Positions 37,901 through 49,367 of a stretch of 64,000 bases of DNA are shown here, piece after piece. Positions within the stretch are counted from its first letter, which is position 1. Each line of letters starts with the position of its first letter. The notes under the pieces were generated by a model that made no database searches, was not told the origin of the DNA, and saw only the letters and a list, made by a program, of their open reading frames with translations. This stretch comes from Paragordius varius (lineage: Eukaryota > Nematomorpha): the NCBI GenBank assembly GCA_964247055.1, contig OZ176054.1:4278001-4342000 (forward strand), read 5' to 3'. The translations under genes were made by a program, and so were the position numbers.

Positions 37901-40900
37901 TTTTTAATGATAATAATGATATTTTGGTTTGGGATGTATGGGAAATATTAGGTTATTTTTGAAAGAAATTATTAAAAAAACCCTTGTTCTTATGTTATTT
38001 AAAAATAATATATATTGTGAGTTACGTGACTCCCAAGGCAATTTTCCAAGTTTAAACTTTTGACTGAGCTCGTTTTCTGTTACGATAGATCAGCAGCGTA
38101 GAGGCTCATACGGATTTCATTATTGATTTATTGTGATTAGATAGGGACTGAGAATGGAGTATTGGTTTAGGCGTGTTTTTATGTGATCTTGAAGTTGCGT
38201 TTCGAAATGTGTGTTAAGTTTCATTGTTGTTTTATAATAAATTAATTGCATTTATAATCCATGTCTACCCCTTTTTTGAAGACACCAAAAGATAAGTGTT
38301 TGACTAGAATGCTTTCTCTATGTCAAATGGATGATATAGTTGGCTGCTTTTAGCTAGGCAGTTTTTGGAGACATCTTAATATAAAGATGACGTTAATCTT
38401 GACCAAAGGCAGGTTGCATATTATTAATATTGACTGATTCTAGTTTGATCCAAGATGAAAATACTTTCATACTATGTTCCAGCAATCGGGCGGTATGATG
38501 TATAATAAAGTTTATTCCCTTGTCATTGGAAATGTAATACTGTTCTGCTAACAGGTTGGGATCTTAATATCATTAAATTTGTTAAAGTGAGGATGGAACG
38601 GGACCTTTTGAATCGTGGTATTCAAGAAACTACTTATCAAAAGGCCGCAAATTTATCACCTATTTATCGACATAGGGAATGCGTGTGATTAAATCATAAA
38701 AAGCTTTTTGATTAAAAATGGATGCAGACAAACGATTAAAGATGGAAAGTTTATGAAAACAGCAAAACTTGTGTCAACATTCATATCGAAAACACCGAGG
38801 TTTTCTTTTCAGTTCTCTATTATTCACGATAATAATAGACACCAGCAGTAATAAGATCCGTATGAGCCAGGAAAACATCAATGCTGATGAATTGTTAACA
38901 TCGGAAAATTTAAATGAGCTCTATCAAAAGTTTAAACTAAAAGATTTTCAAAAAATGATCAATTATTATAAATACCCCGTGAAGATGGGATCGGGAATTC
39001 CTTGACAATAGCTAACAATCTATCTATCTGGCAAATGAAATCAAAAAAATTTAGGATATTATGAACCGCTGGAACCAATTAAAATTCAACCAACCACTTT
39101 CGGTTCAATTTTTCTGATAATTTACATGGTTTTGCTTCCAAAATTTTGTAAACCACCAAAGTTCCACTTTTATTCAGCCTGTTTCTCAAAATCCCATCTG
39201 TAAACACAGTAATCATAGGTGTTAATATGAAAGAGGGCTGTTTAGTAATAAATAGTGCTGTATTGCCGAATGTTAACATGTTAGAAGGTTTATGAACAAT
39301 ATCATTTTCGATTTAATTTATGTCCAAGGTTAAAATCTTATTACTAAATACCTTTCACTTTTTGATTGTTTAAAATTAAACAAGGGGTGTCTAATAAAAA
39401 TGGCTTCACGGGCCGCAGTTTGGACTCAAAAAACCGGGGTCGGCATTTGATATATTGTGTTTTTAATTTCGCTATGTCATTAGGCCAAAAATAGTTGAGA
39501 AAAATGTTATTGTCATTTTAATGCACACATTTAATATTATAATTAACTGCAACTGTTATATAATGCCTGCAAACAATAACAAAAATAATTTTTTTGTTTT
39601 TCATAAAAACGTTATAATAAAATCTTCTTTTAAAGGTCAAGGATTTGGTGGCTCTTATGACGATTATTTTGGAATGGGTGTCGATACTGATGCTTTAAAT
39701 TACCTTTATCTAGCCAATCATTTAATCCACACTATCTATCCTTATGCCATTACTGTAGCCGAGGTTTGTGTTTTCATAATTATTGCATATAGGAAGTTTC
39801 TGGAATGCCTACTTTATGTAGACCGATATCCGAAGGGGGAGTTGGATTTGATTATAGATTGGCAATGGCCATTCCTGATATGTGGATAAAGGTTTGGATT
39901 TCAGAAATATTTTTTATTTCTTATGAAAGTATTTAACTTCAATAATGGTTGCTTAAAATTATTAACAGATTTATTGAGCTAGATGAAACAAATATCATAG
40001 TTTTCATAAAATGATAAATTGATATATATAATTTGCTTTGTACTAGCTAAATTAAAAAAATGTAAATATTTATTTATGCGCATGATAATTTGGCTCTTTT
40101 TATTTTATTACCAAATACCCTAAAAGTATTATATTTCCTAGTTGCTTAAAGAAAAACAAGATGAGGATTGGGATATTGGTTACATTATTCATACCCTTAC
40201 TAATAGACGGTGGCAAGAAAAGAATATTGCTTATGCTGAAAGCCATGATCAAGCCTTGGTTGGGGATAAAACTATTGCATTTTGGTATAATAATTGTATA
40301 AAAAAGGTTAATGGACAAAGAAATGTACTATTTTATGTCAACGTTAACTCCGTTAACGCCTATCATTGATCGAGGAATAGCGTTACACAAAATGATTCGC
40401 ATGATAACGAATTCTTTGGGAGGAGAGGGATACCTAAATTTTATAGGTAAACAGGTTTACGTATAATCATTTTTTAAAATAATTAGTTAATATACTTATC
40501 TTTAAATATTAGGTAATGTTATTTTGTTTTAGAAAAATTGTCCATATATTTCAATGTGTTTGATAAAATATATAATTTTGCGTCTATTTTTTTACTACTT
40601 TGAACCTACGGTTCTTATTAGATATGCCTTAATGGTTTATATATTGACAAAATAGAGATGAATGATGAGTTAACTTTAATAAACGGATATTAAGAGTTCT
40701 CGTTTCGCAGAAACTGATAATAATAATAAAATTTAATTTATTGGAAATTAGCTTTATAAAATGGTAATAAATGCTAATATTTTCAACTTTTTTAATATTT
40801 AAATAATAGGAAATGAATTTGGACATCCTGAATGGTTGGATTTTCCGAGGCCTGGGAATAACAACAGTTTTCATTATGCTCGTAGGCAATTTAATCTTAT

Positions 40901-41375
40901 GGATGATAAAAATCTCCGTTATAAGTTTTTATATGCCTTTGACAAATTAATGAACCATTTGGAGGCTAAATATGGGTGGCTATCATCAAACGAAGTTTAA
41001 TTGATTAATAAATTAAGATTTATGTCAGCACCAAACATCAAGAGGATAAAGTCATAGTTTTTGAACGGAATAAATTGATTTTTTGTTTTAATTTTCATCC
41101 TGTAAAGAGTTATCCGGACTATAAAATTGGAGTTCAAGAATCTGGAAAGTTTAAACCCTGTAATAAAATATTTTAGTTACAAATGTATACTGAATTCCGA
41201 TGCAGAATTATTTGGTGGGCATAACAGAATAGATGAAAACGTTACGTATTTTACGAATCCTGAGCCCTGGCACAATAGGAAGAATTCTATGATGGTATGA
41301 TTAATATTTCATTAATCTATTTTTTAGGTGTACTTACCATGCAGAGTGTGTCTGGTTTTGGCCTTAAACAAATGA
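34921..41375 (+). CDS. GBE1: Glycogen branching enzyme, 16 exons
   Basis: Cuts alpha-1,4-glucan and rejoins the piece as an alpha-1,6 branch during glycogen synthesis; cytosolic. Exons: 34921-35015, 35038-35207, 35240-35358, 35393-35515, 35792-35936, 36043-36133, 36367-36576, 37072-37187, 39636-39763, 39793-39891, 40142-40284, 40307-40446, 40810-40994, 41018-41148, 41177-41294, 41328-41375. All phases agree and give 686 aa (human 702). An N-terminal carbohydrate-binding module ([16 protein letters not shown]) precedes the GH13 barrel. The four GH13 motifs are intact: [10 protein letters not shown] near 273, FDGFRFDG with nucleophile D344, VAEEVSGMP with acid E399, and [12 protein letters not shown] with D468. 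Introns are 22, 32, 34, 276, 106, 233, 495, 2448, 29, 250, 22, 363, 23, 28 and 33 bp. The largest one holds transposon debris. A signal aataaa lies at 41467. Confidence 0.95.
38265..38500 (-). mobile_element. LINE reverse-transcriptase fragment in GBE1 intron 8
   Basis: The minus strand reads [20 protein letters not shown] and NNMQPAFGQ (family form MLEHAMKV...IDdMQFGFM.G), then after frame breaks PFDIEKAF and VSSKKG (family FVDLEKAFD...RKLGV). It is a small decayed piece of a LINE that differs in sequence from the RTE-like copies at 12 and 46 kb. The rest of the intron (37188-39635) also holds eroded ccggaccc/ccgaaacc repeats at 37520-37690 and two unrecognised frames (38769-39005 plus, 39279-39079 minus). 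Confidence 0.55.
39381..39450 (+). mobile_element. hAT-like terminus in GBE1 intron 8
   Basis: caaggggtgtctaataaaaa followed by cgggccgcagtttgg resembles hAT ends (cagggGTGTC.AA...GGGCCGC). No partner end or target duplication was found before exon 9, so this is a remnant at best. Confidence 0.35.
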
Positions 41376-41472
41376 ATTAAATTATTTACCTATCTATCTA
41401 TCAGTGGCAATCATATTTTTGATAAAGATTTTATTTTTGAAGAAATTAAATTATATTTAGTAAATTAATAAA

Positions 41473-43325
41473 ATAAATTAATATACTATATTGGTAGTTG
41501 TTAAGTTTGACAAGGGCTGTCACAGCAGAATTTGCATCTACACATATATAAATTTTATTAATTATTACATAAACTTTTAACTGATCGAAAGTAAAATAAC
41601 TTTCTGTAACTTGAGGGCGTTTTTACATCATTACATATTTAATTATATCTAAAGTTATTAATGGCGCGCAAACTGTTAAACGTTTAAATTTACCAAATCG
41701 CGTGGAATAACGGGTTATTTAGACAGAGTGGACATTGCGATATAAAAAATTTGGAAATTGCAAAATTTTTTGTTTAACACTTTATTACATAAATGTTGTA
41801 ATAACTTCTGAGGTGGTTTGTTGAATAAATTGTAGTGAAATTAAGGCTGTTTTATAATTAAGATATTCTTTGTCATTCTTACAGTGAATTTAGAATACCT
41901 AGACCAAACAACAGCGATTTTTAGCTACTTAATCAACATTAAGTTTGAAAAATGTTTACACATTTAAATGTAAATGCATAAATACTTCGGAAAAATGTTC
42001 GAGATGGATTTTCAGACTAATAAATTGTTTACCCAATATCGTGTGGATGCTTATAGAAATATATTTATATTTGAGCGCATTGAGGCTATTAAGGCGGAAT
42101 TTAAGATGTTAAAAAGTATATTCAATCTAAACATATCGATTTCTGACTGATGAAAATTTGGTTAAAAGCTGGTCAAATATTTATAATCCGAAGCAAATTA
42201 CAAAACAAACTCATAAATTGCAAAGCTATTAGTATTGCATAATATAATTTATTAATCATAAATATAAAAATATAATTTAATACTTCCTTTAAAACAGTAA
42301 ATTTTGTTATTATACGGATAACGTAAAAATTAAAAGGCAATATTTTTTTCGAAAGCCAACCATACTTTTGTAAACTTCATTTTTCCTACACAAACTCTAA
42401 ATTACCATTTAAATTTATAGTGAAATGCCAATTTACAACTTCAATCCCCATTTCGACCAATGAATTATATTTAAAAGATTAAGTGTGATTGCCTTTTAAA
42501 AAAAAATATTTATCTTTTAATTTTAACGTTTTGTCCATATAACTTCAAAATATACTGTGATATTGCTATTACATCCCCAGTCGTAGTTTTTATTAACAAA
42601 TTCAAGGTTTCAAGCCTAATTTTAAACTATCTATTTAACAAAAAAAGATGCCATGAAATTATTTTTTTGTTTCCATTTTGATCCGCTATATAATCACAGT
42701 ACAAATACGAGTCGTAGAAAATATATCGCATGCGGGGCGCACCACACATTAACATAACACTTCATGCTTTTTCGGGATAGTTTTCTACCCGAGGTCAATT
42801 TCAGACATGAATATTTAAAAAAATAATGTGCATTCTTGAGCCTTCTACGCGCGTGGTTCAAAAAAAGTTAAAAAATGTAAAATTGTAAAAAAATCTCATA
42901 TTAAATTTTTTCGTCGCCTTTTTTCCTTTTGATACGGATACATTTATTGCTAATACAACAAGTAAATATTATGGTAAATAATGTAAATAACATTAGCTTT
43001 CAAACCACATTAAGACCGTGAATTTTTGATATTCATTGATTTAATAATCAGATATTTAAATTAAATTTTGGTCGCCGCACGTTAAAAAATTGTAAAAATG
43101 TAAGCTTTTTATATAACACAGTGTACTCATAATATATCTTCATGTATATTTCTGATAGAAAAATGCATCAGGATTCTAATGGTTAGTAAGCCTTACAAGT
43201 AATTGAAAGTAGTTTTGTGGTAATGCTATCGAGAAATCGCAAAATTTGCTCTCTGATGACAAATAAAATATTTTGGTAAAAGCTAGCTTCCTTCCAAAAA
43301 ATATTATTGAAAATATAACTCCAGA
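41473..43325. other. AT-rich stretch after GBE1
   Basis: No recognised gene. A 51-codon frame at 41995-42150 (MFEMDFQTNKLFTQYRVDAY and onward) is not random-looking in composition but matches nothing I know. Confidence 0.4.
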
Positions 43326-43905
43326 TTAACAATTGGATACAACTTATTCATTTTAGTCCTTCGATTCAAATTGGGGTAGTTAAACACCTCAGACCTGTTT
43401 AAAATTAAATTCTTTAAAAAATATGGAACTAATCAAAACCATGGCAAAAATTTGCACTTATATAACATTAATAAACCGAAATATATAAAAAATTTTATTC
43501 AAAAATACATGATATTATTTATTATAAGCTAAAACCGAAAGGTAAAAGTTTAGTCAACGTGACATGTGTGCAATGCTAAAATTAAAAAATAATACAAAAT
43601 AAACCGCTTTTTCTATGTTAGATGTAATTTAAATAAAAAATTAGCTTTAATTTTACCCTTAAAATTAAATGAAGACGATATTTTGCAAAAATTTTGTAAA
43701 ATTAAAATGGCGTCGAAGTAGTTTGTCATGGAACCTTTTTTTCAAAACAAAATTTTATTCAGATATTTTGGAATATTTATATAATTTTTATTAGGATACA
43801 AGCATATATTTAAATTGAAACCGTTTCTATCAGTATTTTTTTAAATATCCTAACTTAAATTTAGTCTGGGGTATTTAGATACCCCAATTTGAATCGAAGT
43901 GTTAA
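43326..43905 (-). mobile_element. TTAA-bounded MITE, copy 5 (reverse)
   Basis: Starts ttaacaattggatacaactt and ends tttgaatcgaagtgttaa, 580 bp, like copy 3. The core reads aaatggcgtcgaagtagttt on this strand. Confidence 0.85.
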
Positions 43906-45600
43906 AGCAAAACAGATAATATTCTAATTTTTTAATAAAGGATGGGCTAATTTTTTTAAAAAATAAAACAAAAAATGATTGCGCGATAAGAACTTTTGAT
44001 ATATGCTAAAATATGTTTAAAATATTCTTGAAAGAATGCCTAATTTGGTTATAAATTTTCTTTTTATCAAATTTTGTAAGCCTATGTTATGGTATTCGGA
44101 AGGGTAGAAACATATAAAACACTGTTCCTATATGATTCGATTTGATTAAAATATTTGTTCGCCTTCAATTCTAAGTAGATTTTGGTGAATACATTTTCTA
44201 TTAACCTTAAATTTAAAAACGATAAAATCATTTGAAAAATTCTGAGGTGATAAAAATGTTCATTTAAATAATTTACAGTGTATTTTTAACACTTTAACAT
44301 ACTTAATACCGTTTCCACCATGCCTCAAAATACAATAAAATACGCAATCAGATTTTCGCTAAAAATTTTCAAACAAAGTATCATTTTTTTCAAAAAAATT
44401 ATTTGATGTCATAATCTAGCATTCTCGGCTCTTTCGCTTTCATTTTTTAAAAAACTAGCTTATTTTAGAGGGGGTTAAACATTTGAAACTTTTGGAGCCC
44501 CAAACTTTGCTCAACAAACTTATGCCCAGAAGATTTACAAAATATTGAAGCCTCCATTAAAAGCTTAATAGAAGTTATTAAAAAGATTAATGCTTTTAAC
44601 AGACACATTTATCCTCAATTCCACAATAACAACACACTCATCACTCAATCAATCATTATATTATCTATATAATATTTTTTATTTTTATATAAATCCTAAG
44701 GCTTAATCTCCCCTCAATTATATATACTAATACAGTATTTTTAAATTTTAAACTATCTTGCAATTTTTTCTATAATATACGAATTATGAAAAAAAAATTT
44801 TATTAGTTAATAAAAATTTATACGTTTGCCAAATTTTTATCATTGCCAAATATAGGTTGTTATAATTCATTTATATTTTTGGAATGAAGCATTTGGCTTT
44901 TATTAAATTGTTATTTGATACAAAGTGCTAATTTTGCAACACCATATTGAAAAAATACCACAAAAGTGGAAACATCTTAAATTACTTGTAAAGCATAACG
45001 CCAAACGCACCATGATGATCCTGACTTTTCTATCAGAATATTTATAATTCATCAGATATACCATTTGACTTCAAGAGTGTAACAAAATAAAAAAATGCAT
45101 GCGAAAATTATGGTTAATCAATTAAAAAATTAAAGATTGATTATCAATACATTTCTTAAAAATTATTTTGAAGTTATTCATTCAAATAAATTTTTTAACA
45201 CATTGTTTTCATATGCGACACCGGTGTTTTCCCTGTTCTAAAGGGCGAATTACAAATAATATGCTACCTATATAATTTGAGAGACATTTGCGCGCGTTCG
45301 ACCCATCTGACGCAACTTCAAAAACGAAAAATTCTTATTGTTATCTATTTATTTATTTTCAAAGTTTATTCTATCTTTTATCAGTTTTTCTCATTCATTC
45401 AAAAAATGCACGAAATTACCTTTGTAATATATTCCAAATCAATATTCTTAGGATTCGTATTTTATTTTAATTCATTTTTATTCATTGATATATATTTATG
45501 TATGTTTTTGTGTTTTTTTTTATATTTTTGGTTAAAATTTTTGATTCTTTTTTAGTTTATTTTCATCTATATTATTCTTCTAATTTATTGTATTTTTGTT
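43906..45600. other. AT-rich stretch before the LINE
   Basis: No gene. The part at 44240-45080 is the partner of the old repeat seen near 26.8-27.4 kb. Frames at 45277-45555 are hydrophobic products of T-rich DNA and are not supported as genes. Confidence 0.45.
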
Positions 45601-45619
45601 TTTTTTGTTTTTTATGAGT

Positions 45620-48515
45620 GTTTTTTGTAAGGCGAGCAGGCCAGACCCGGCCAGTCGCTGCACGGAGGTAGGGGCCAATAGGGATAAGGAAGGTTGTAGA
45701 ATGTGTTTTGCCAGTATAAATGTTGGTTCGTTAAAAAGTAAGTTATATGATTTAGTTGAAACTATGAGGGTAAAAAATTTTTTTTGTGCATTCAGGAGAC
45801 CAGATACCGTGGAAATGGTCTAAGACGTTAGAGGGTAATTATAAAATGTTTTATTCAGGTTCTACGGATGGTTACAGTGGGGTCGCCATAATAGTGTGCC
45901 CAAGATTTGCCAATCTAGTAATTGAGGTTAGACGTGCTGACAGTAGAATTATAAGTGTCGACCTATTGTTAAATAAGAGGGTTTTTACTATCTTCGTTTA
46001 TGCCCCCCAGATAGGGTTAACTAAACCGGAGAAAGATAAATTTTATGATTTGTTATACGCAGAAATGACTTCGTTAACGAAAGACAGAGAAATTATATTT
46101 TGTGGTGATTTCAATGGGCACGTTGGACAAAATAGGAGAGGTTTTGAGCCTTGGCACGGCGGAAAAGGTTACGGGGTTATAAATGAAGAAGGGGCTAGTT
46201 TATTAAGATTTGCCCAATCTTATAACTTTGCTATAACAAATACTTTTTTACTAAAAGGGAGCCACTTAATTACCTAAAAAGTGGAAATAAGAAGTCACAA
46301 CCGATTATATTCTAGTACCACGAAAGTCTTTAAAGTTTGTTTCGGACTGCAAAGTGATACCTAACCTGCAGATTAGCACACAACACAATTTAATTATGTG
46401 TAAATATATGACAGATATACCAATAAATGCCAAAAAGCCTAAGCTTATAGCGCCGAAGGTAATTAAATGGGATTCTCTAAGAAACAGTAAAGAAAGATTT
46501 GTAGAAACGGTAGGCATACTAGACAGGAACAGTGATCCAGAAAGTGTTTGGTCTCAGGTGGCAAAAAAATAAGAGAGGCGGGAGTTAAGATGTGCGGAAT
46601 GAAAGGTGGCAGAAACCAGGTTTATAGAGAGGCATGGCTGAAAGACGAAAAAATAATTCAGAAATCGCGAGAGAAAAGAAAAGCTTTTAAAATGTGGAGG
46701 TTTACCCGCCAAGCAGAAGACAACGAAAAATATAAAAGGATTAATAAGGAACTTAATAGGCTTGTAAGATTGGTCAAAAAAGAATAGACGGCATCATTAT
46801 ATGAAGAGTTAAACAGTAAGCAAGGTCTAAACAAAGTTTTTAAAATTACTCGACAAATACACAGAAGAAAGCTGGACTTGCCCCCTTACGCGACAGTTAT
46901 TAAAGATAAAAAAGGCAAATTACTCGTTGAGGAAGCGAAAATATTGAAAAGGTGGAAAGAATATTTCCAGGATCTTGAATCGGGCGTCAGTGAAACAAGT
47001 TTACCCGAAACACCAGATTATAAATCTGCGCATATTGAAAGTATAATAAAAGAAGAAGTCCAGGCTTGTTAGAAGAGATGTCAACAAATAAGGCTGCAGG
47101 TCCAGACGATATTAACATAAACTGTTGGAAAATATTGTCAGAGAAAGGTATTGAATTTTTAGCGGATATTATTAATAATGTAGTTACTACAGGTATGATA
47201 CCAACCGAATGGAAGGAGAGTTTCACTGTTCCCATTTTCAACGGTAAAGGAGATATTAATGATTGTAATAATTACAGAGGGATAAGATTGATGTCGCATA
47301 CAATGAAGTTATTTGAGTAGAGAAAAGAATAAGGAAAATGGTTAGTATAGAGGGTAATCAATTTGGTTTTAGTCCAGGAAAATCCACCATTGATCCGATC
47401 CACGCAGTAAGAAGGCTAATCGAGAAGCATATAGAAATGAAAAAGGAGTTGCATGGTATTTGTATTGATATTGAAAAGGCATTTGACAGAATACCCCGGA
47501 GCACAATATGGTGGAGCTTAAGACGGAAAAAGGTCCCTGAAAGTTACATAAAGATTTTAAAAAGCATGTACGATACACACCAATCCAAAATTAACCAGGG
47601 AATATCAGGTCCTATTAAAATAAACGAAGGGGTCTATCAGGGGTCTGCAATCAGCCCGTTACTATTTATAATATGCATGGACGAAATTTCAAAGAAGTAG
47701 GGCAACATGATGGCTGGTATTTTCTTTATGCAGACGACCTAATAGTGCTGTCCGACGAGTTGCATGAATTAAAAGAATTGGTGTGTAAATTGATTGATGT
47801 GTTACGACGATGCGGATTAAAAGTTAATAAAAAGAAAACGGAACAGATAAATTTTGGCGGACAAAAACGAGAAATAGAATTAGAAGAAGGGTGGGTATTA
47901 AAAGGTCAGGAGGAATGCAAATATTTAGGAGCGATATTAGCAGCAGATAGTTCTTTAACACTTGATATTAATTTAAGAATTCGAAATAGTTGGAATATAA
48001 TAAGATCTCAAAAGTTTTGTGTGACAAAAATATTGACCTAAAAGTAAAGGGTAAGATTTACAGTGCTGTTGTACAACCAACAATGATGTACAACTCACAG
48101 ACATGGGCAATAAAGAAATCAGAAGAGAGGCACTTTGAGGTTACTGAAATGAGAATGTTTAGATTGATGTGCGGTGTAACGAGGAATGACAAGGTGAAGA
48201 ATGTCTACATAAGAAGTACGGAAATCAAACCGGTAAAGCAAAAGATGATGGTAAATCGTTTAAGATGGTTCGGACATGTTGAAAGAAGAGATAAAAATTA
48301 CATTGATAAAAAGATTGATGATTATATTGTGAAAGGCAAGAGGGGAAAAGGGCGCCCTAAAACGCGATGGATAGATACAGTTAAGAGGGACATGGCAAAA
48401 CTGAACCTAAAACGCGAAGACGCCTTAGACAGGGTTCTATGGCGAAATAGTTTACGGATATGACCGCTCGAAAGAGTGATATCATATAATGTAATTATTA
48501 TTATTATTATTATAA
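45620..48515 (+). mobile_element. RTE-like LINE, near full length, plus strand
   Basis: The most complete LINE here, about 2.9 kb. The GC-richer leader aggcgagcaggccagacccg begins it. The apurinic-type endonuclease follows (CFASINVGSLKSKLYDLVET, FVYAPQIG, FCGDFNGHVGQNRRGFEPWH and GYGVINEEGASLLRFAQSYN), then a basic linker and the reverse transcriptase: AAGPDDININCWK, PTEWKESFTVPIF, NNYRGIRLMSHTMKLFE, QFGFSPGKSTIDPIHAVRRL, FLYADDLIVLSDE, and the tail RLRWFGHVERRD with KRGKGRPKTRWIDTVKRDM. It ends in (ATT)n at about 48495-48513. At least eight frame breaks or stops divide it (for example near 45822, 46276, 46786, 47070, 47320 and 47699), so it cannot encode its protein now. The domain order and repeat tail fit the RTE group. 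Confidence 0.9.
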
Positions 48516-49367
48516 TTTGAGAGTATTTAAAAATAAATTATGCACCTTTTTTATTATAAATTAGCGATTTATATCCATAATCCAAGATGAGGATATTTTA
48601 CATTTAAAAAATTACAATCATGCGCCTAAAAGGCTAAGACAACGCATATAAAAATTTTGGTGCCATATTAAAAAATTTCTTAAATTAAATTCACAAATAT
48701 CCTAAAAAGACATCTTTATATTAAAAAGAACATAATAAGATTATTATTTATAAGCCCACCATTGCAATTAGATATCATAGTTCATATCGACCAATTGGTA
48801 GCTTTCGGAACGAAAATTTTAAGATGACAGTGTTTACCACGTGCCACACTGTGAGACGCGTTTCGACCTTGTTGTGGACTCATTAGTCGTTTATATATGC
48901 TATCTGTTAGAAGGCAAAAAGCTTGATTGTAAAAAGTAATTTTTGGTTCCCTTTAAATTTTAGCAAATATGAATAGGACTGTAAAGGTTACCAGACAAAT
49001 ATAAAATTAGCTTTGGTCCAATAAATAAATTTTACATTAGATCATAATATAATTTCTCATAAAATTTTACTCCAGTTATAACATATCGTTTTAACATCAA
49101 AAGTCAGAAAGAAGTATACTTTAATTTTTCAGCATACAACCAAAAAGTATGTATTTTTACGGTTTATTTATGCATTAAGTCAAAAGAATTTTAGACACCC
49201 ATATATTTTAGGTAAGCAGCAAACCTATTTTTATTTTTTAATTATATAAATATGTAATTTTTTTAGCTTTGGTCTATATTTACAAACCCAAATCTGTTTC
49301 TGTCACAAAAAACACCTTTAGTGATTAGTCAGGTGGTGCACATTTATATTCACATTCTTCCTATATT
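48516..49367. other. Intergenic stretch and RPL3 promoter region
   Basis: No gene or named repeat seen. A GC-richer patch, ttaccacgtgccacactgtg followed by agacgcgtttcgaccttg, at 48834-48872 stands out. The bases just before the RPL3 ATG (attcttcctat) are pyrimidine-rich, as in animal ribosomal-protein (TOP) leaders. Confidence 0.4.

Noticed and set aside
39079-39279. Minus-strand frame with [15 protein letters not shown], faintly like an RNase H start
   Set aside because: A single weak motif without the other RNase H residues; too little to call an element.
45277-45555. Hydrophobic frame of 92 codons
   Set aside because: Phenylalanine-, leucine- and isoleucine-rich product of a T-rich stretch; no homology, and a second overlapping frame is just as open.
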